Origin: Roseomonas populi
Lineage (GTDB): Bacteria; Pseudomonadota; Alphaproteobacteria; Acetobacterales; Acetobacteraceae
Reading direction: 5' to 3'
NCBI RefSeq assembly: GCF_024594815.1
Contig: NZ_JANJOU010000013.1
Coordinates: forward strand, 62,001-126,000
Length of the DNA: 64,000 nt
Part shown: piece by piece, positions 62,831 to 64,000 of the stretch
How the letters are laid out: each line of letters opens with the position of its first letter
How positions within the stretch are numbered: the stretch's first letter is position 1
Program-made: the position numbers and the translations under genes
Notes under the pieces: model-generated
What the model saw: only the letters and a program-made list of their open reading frames with translations
What the model was told of the DNA's origin: nothing
Databases searched by the model: none

Positions 62831-63373
62831 TCAAGGCCGTGGATCAACCCTCGCCTGCCCTGCAACAACAGACTGCACGAGGCCGCCCATCTCCCGGCGC
62901 GCGTTGGCGCGGCGTATGATGGAGAGCTGACCGCGCGCCTCAAGGATTGCGAACCGAACCTCACTGAGGTCCTCGACGCCCTGCCGGCGCAGAAGGGCAT
63001 AGAGATCGGCGCGCGTCAGCCCGCATCGAGCGAGGTCGCGCTCAAGCACCGTGGCGTCCACGACGAGGAGCCTGGGTGCGGGATCGAGGAGATGCCCGAC
63101 GGATGGGGAGGCGTGCAGCCGGGTAACGCACCAATGGCCGGCGAGCACGGCCCCGAGTGTCGCGATGCCCGTGAGATAGCTTGCATCATGTGCATTCGGG
63201 ATGCGGCCGACAATCGCGCCGACCGCGACGGCGGCCACGAAGTCGAAGGGCGACAGATCGGCAAGAGTGCGGCGCGAGCCGAAACGCAGCCCTATGACAG
63301 CGGTGAGATAGAGCAGCAGCGCCTTGAGGCCGATCCAGCCCACCTCGCCCGCCCCACCCAGCAGGTGTTCCAT
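62831..63373 (-). CDS. DUF421/YetF-family membrane protein
   Basis: 180-residue membrane protein with an N-terminal block of about three segments (GWIGLKALLLYLTAVIGLRF, LSPFDFVAAVAVGAIVGRIPNA, TGIATLGAVLAGHWCV) and a soluble C-terminal domain (VDATVLERDLARCGLTRADLYALLRRQGVEDLSEVRFAILEARGQLSIIRR), which is the DUF421 pattern. Role unknown; relatives are linked to spore or stress membrane proteins. GGAGG stands six bases before the ATG at 63373. It is shorter than typical DUF421 proteins (about 220). Confidence 0.86.
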   Translation of the reverse strand: MEHLLGGAGEVGWIGLKALLLYLTAVIGLRFGSRRTLADLSPFDFVAAVAVGAIVGRIPNAHDASYLTGIATLGAVLAGHWCVTRLHASPSVGHLLDPAPRLLVVDATVLERDLARCGLTRADLYALLRRQGVEDLSEVRFAILEARGQLSIIRRANARREMGGLVQSVVAGQARVDPRP

Positions 63374-63799
63374 CGCAGTCCTCCGTGATACCTGCCGGCA
63401 CTCGGCTGAAGCCTGGAGCAGCGCTGGCGACTTGACCATCCTATCGTGGCCTCAGTCCGCGTTCGAAGGAGCCAGGGATCCCGCTGCACGTCGCCCTGAC
63501 GCTTCCCGGGAGACACCGCCCGATCCACCTTCCCATTCACGATCCCACGCGATGGGAACGAGGGCGCCGCCGCCGCACACCGTCCGAATGCCTCATCAAC
63601 GGGCATCACCGCTCCAGCAAGATGCCGATCACGCATGGGATCAAGGGCCGGCTGAGCGATGCCAGTCAGCTCGGTGTCACTCCAAGGGTGTTGGCCCGAT
63701 CACTCACAGCCCCGCTGCTCCGTCCAGTGCGAGAGAACATTCCAGGAGGAGCTCTCGATAGGATTTGAACGTGCTCTGCTTTGATGACACGAGGCGGAT
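63374..63799. other. Non-coding stretch upstream of partial methyltransferase gene
   Basis: About 425 bases, lower GC than the main body, with no supported gene and no RNA. It lies between the start of the DUF421 gene (minus) and the start of the methyltransferase gene (plus), so it should hold both promoters. Confidence 0.4.
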
Positions 63800-64000
63800 A
63801 TGCAGATACCGCCGCACTATTGTTTCGCTGAGCCCGCATCCGACATGGAGCCGGGCTCTCGCAGGGGAACCGCAGCGCCCGACGCCCACCCTGATCGAGG
63901 CCTACCGTCGCTGTACGACTATGCCGAACTGTACGACGCCATCGTGCAGCCAGGACCTTGCGAGGCATTCTACCGCGAAGAGGCGCGGCATCAGGGCGGG
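63800..64000 (+). CDS. SAM-dependent methyltransferase, N-terminal part (cut by window edge)
   Basis: 67 codons run open to the window edge from the ATG at 63800. A TGA at 63785 closes the frame upstream and GAGG stands five bases before the ATG. After about 35 variable residues comes LPSLYDYAELYDAIVQPG and PCEAFYREEARHQGG. The LYD-x-AE-x-YD...PGPCEAFY pattern is that of class I methyltransferases just before motif I (ELACGTGR), which would lie beyond the edge. The identification rests on this short segment. A later in-frame ATG exists at 63845. Confidence 0.6.
   Translation, partial: MQIPPHYCFAEPASDMEPGSRRGTAAPDAHPDRGLPSLYDYAELYDAIVQPGPCEAFYREEARHQGG

Noticed and set aside
62440-63000. A 186-codon minus-strand frame between the kynureninase-like and DUF421 genes
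   Set aside because: It overlaps both neighbours in other frames and has no ribosome site or recognisable domain. It may be a decayed gene but cannot be supported.
63758-63772. A GGATTTGAAC string resembling a tRNA T-arm on the minus strand
   Set aside because: No acceptor, D or anticodon stems could be paired around it.

Overview
The window is a 64 kb stretch of a very GC-rich chromosome with tightly packed genes and many GTG or TTG starts. The gene content suggests an alphaproteobacterium of the Acetobacteraceae, most like Roseomonas: a two-subunit glycyl-tRNA synthetase next to ppdK, an RNase E with a large acidic insert in its S1 domain, TRAP and TctC-type solute-binding proteins, and a UbiH-family hydroxylase ending in [10 protein letters not shown]. 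The taxonomic call is an inference from content; no rRNA or tRNA gene was seen.

Layout. 1-6622: ppdK (cut by the window edge), glyS and glyQ on the minus strand, then a ubiquinone-type hydroxylase, panC, a small membrane protein and a UPF0235 protein. 6726-15072: mostly small conserved proteins, with a DUF892 ferritin-like protein, a GH17 membrane glucan enzyme, a small RTX protein with a double-glycine leader, a CoA-binding protein, a DUF2076 protein, LysR, MFS and TRIC. 15155-20041: dctA, a solitary endolysin-like muramidase, and a divergent PLP-lyase/M20-peptidase pair. 20402-28302: a DUF4142 lipoprotein and a five-gene minus-strand unit, regulator-methyltransferase, metH, CDF transporter, TonB and PduO, with a 22-bp palindromic operator at its head and a divergent C-x-C-C protein across from it.

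28312-34229: two acetyltransferases, an amidase, a secreted phytase-like esterase, two small membrane proteins and ferredoxin-NADP reductase. 34368-38272: a TRAP operon (dctP, dctQ, dctM) with a translationally coupled hydratase-like gene. 38479-42764: a large MHS-type transporter and an enoyl-CoA hydratase-like/acyl-CoA ligase pair. 42775-47368: an orphan Nif11-type leader peptide gene, a GNAT, a ROK-like kinase whose motifs occur in permuted order, a class A beta-lactamase, a TctC-type binding protein and DUF1643. 47370-57335: prfB, PBP1A, an AmiC-type amidase, RNase E with a long leader, and a GNAT-NUDIX fusion. 57372-62500: a small unknown protein, a CinA/MoaB-like protein, a large polytopic membrane protein, a succinylglutamate desuccinylase/aspartoacylase-type enzyme and a kynureninase-like enzyme. 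62501-64000: a looser, lower-GC segment with a DUF421 protein and the start of a methyltransferase gene cut by the window edge.

The most unusual signals are: (i) two otherwise unrelated proteins, an orphan Nif11-type precursor and a small RTX protein 32 kb away, that share the leader pattern LN-x-x-(D/E)-LD-x-V-x-GG; (ii) the permuted ROK-like kinase; (iii) the palindrome-controlled methionine/cobalamin unit; (iv) the GNAT-NUDIX fusion; and (v) the RNase E leader with a possible overlapping upstream reading frame.
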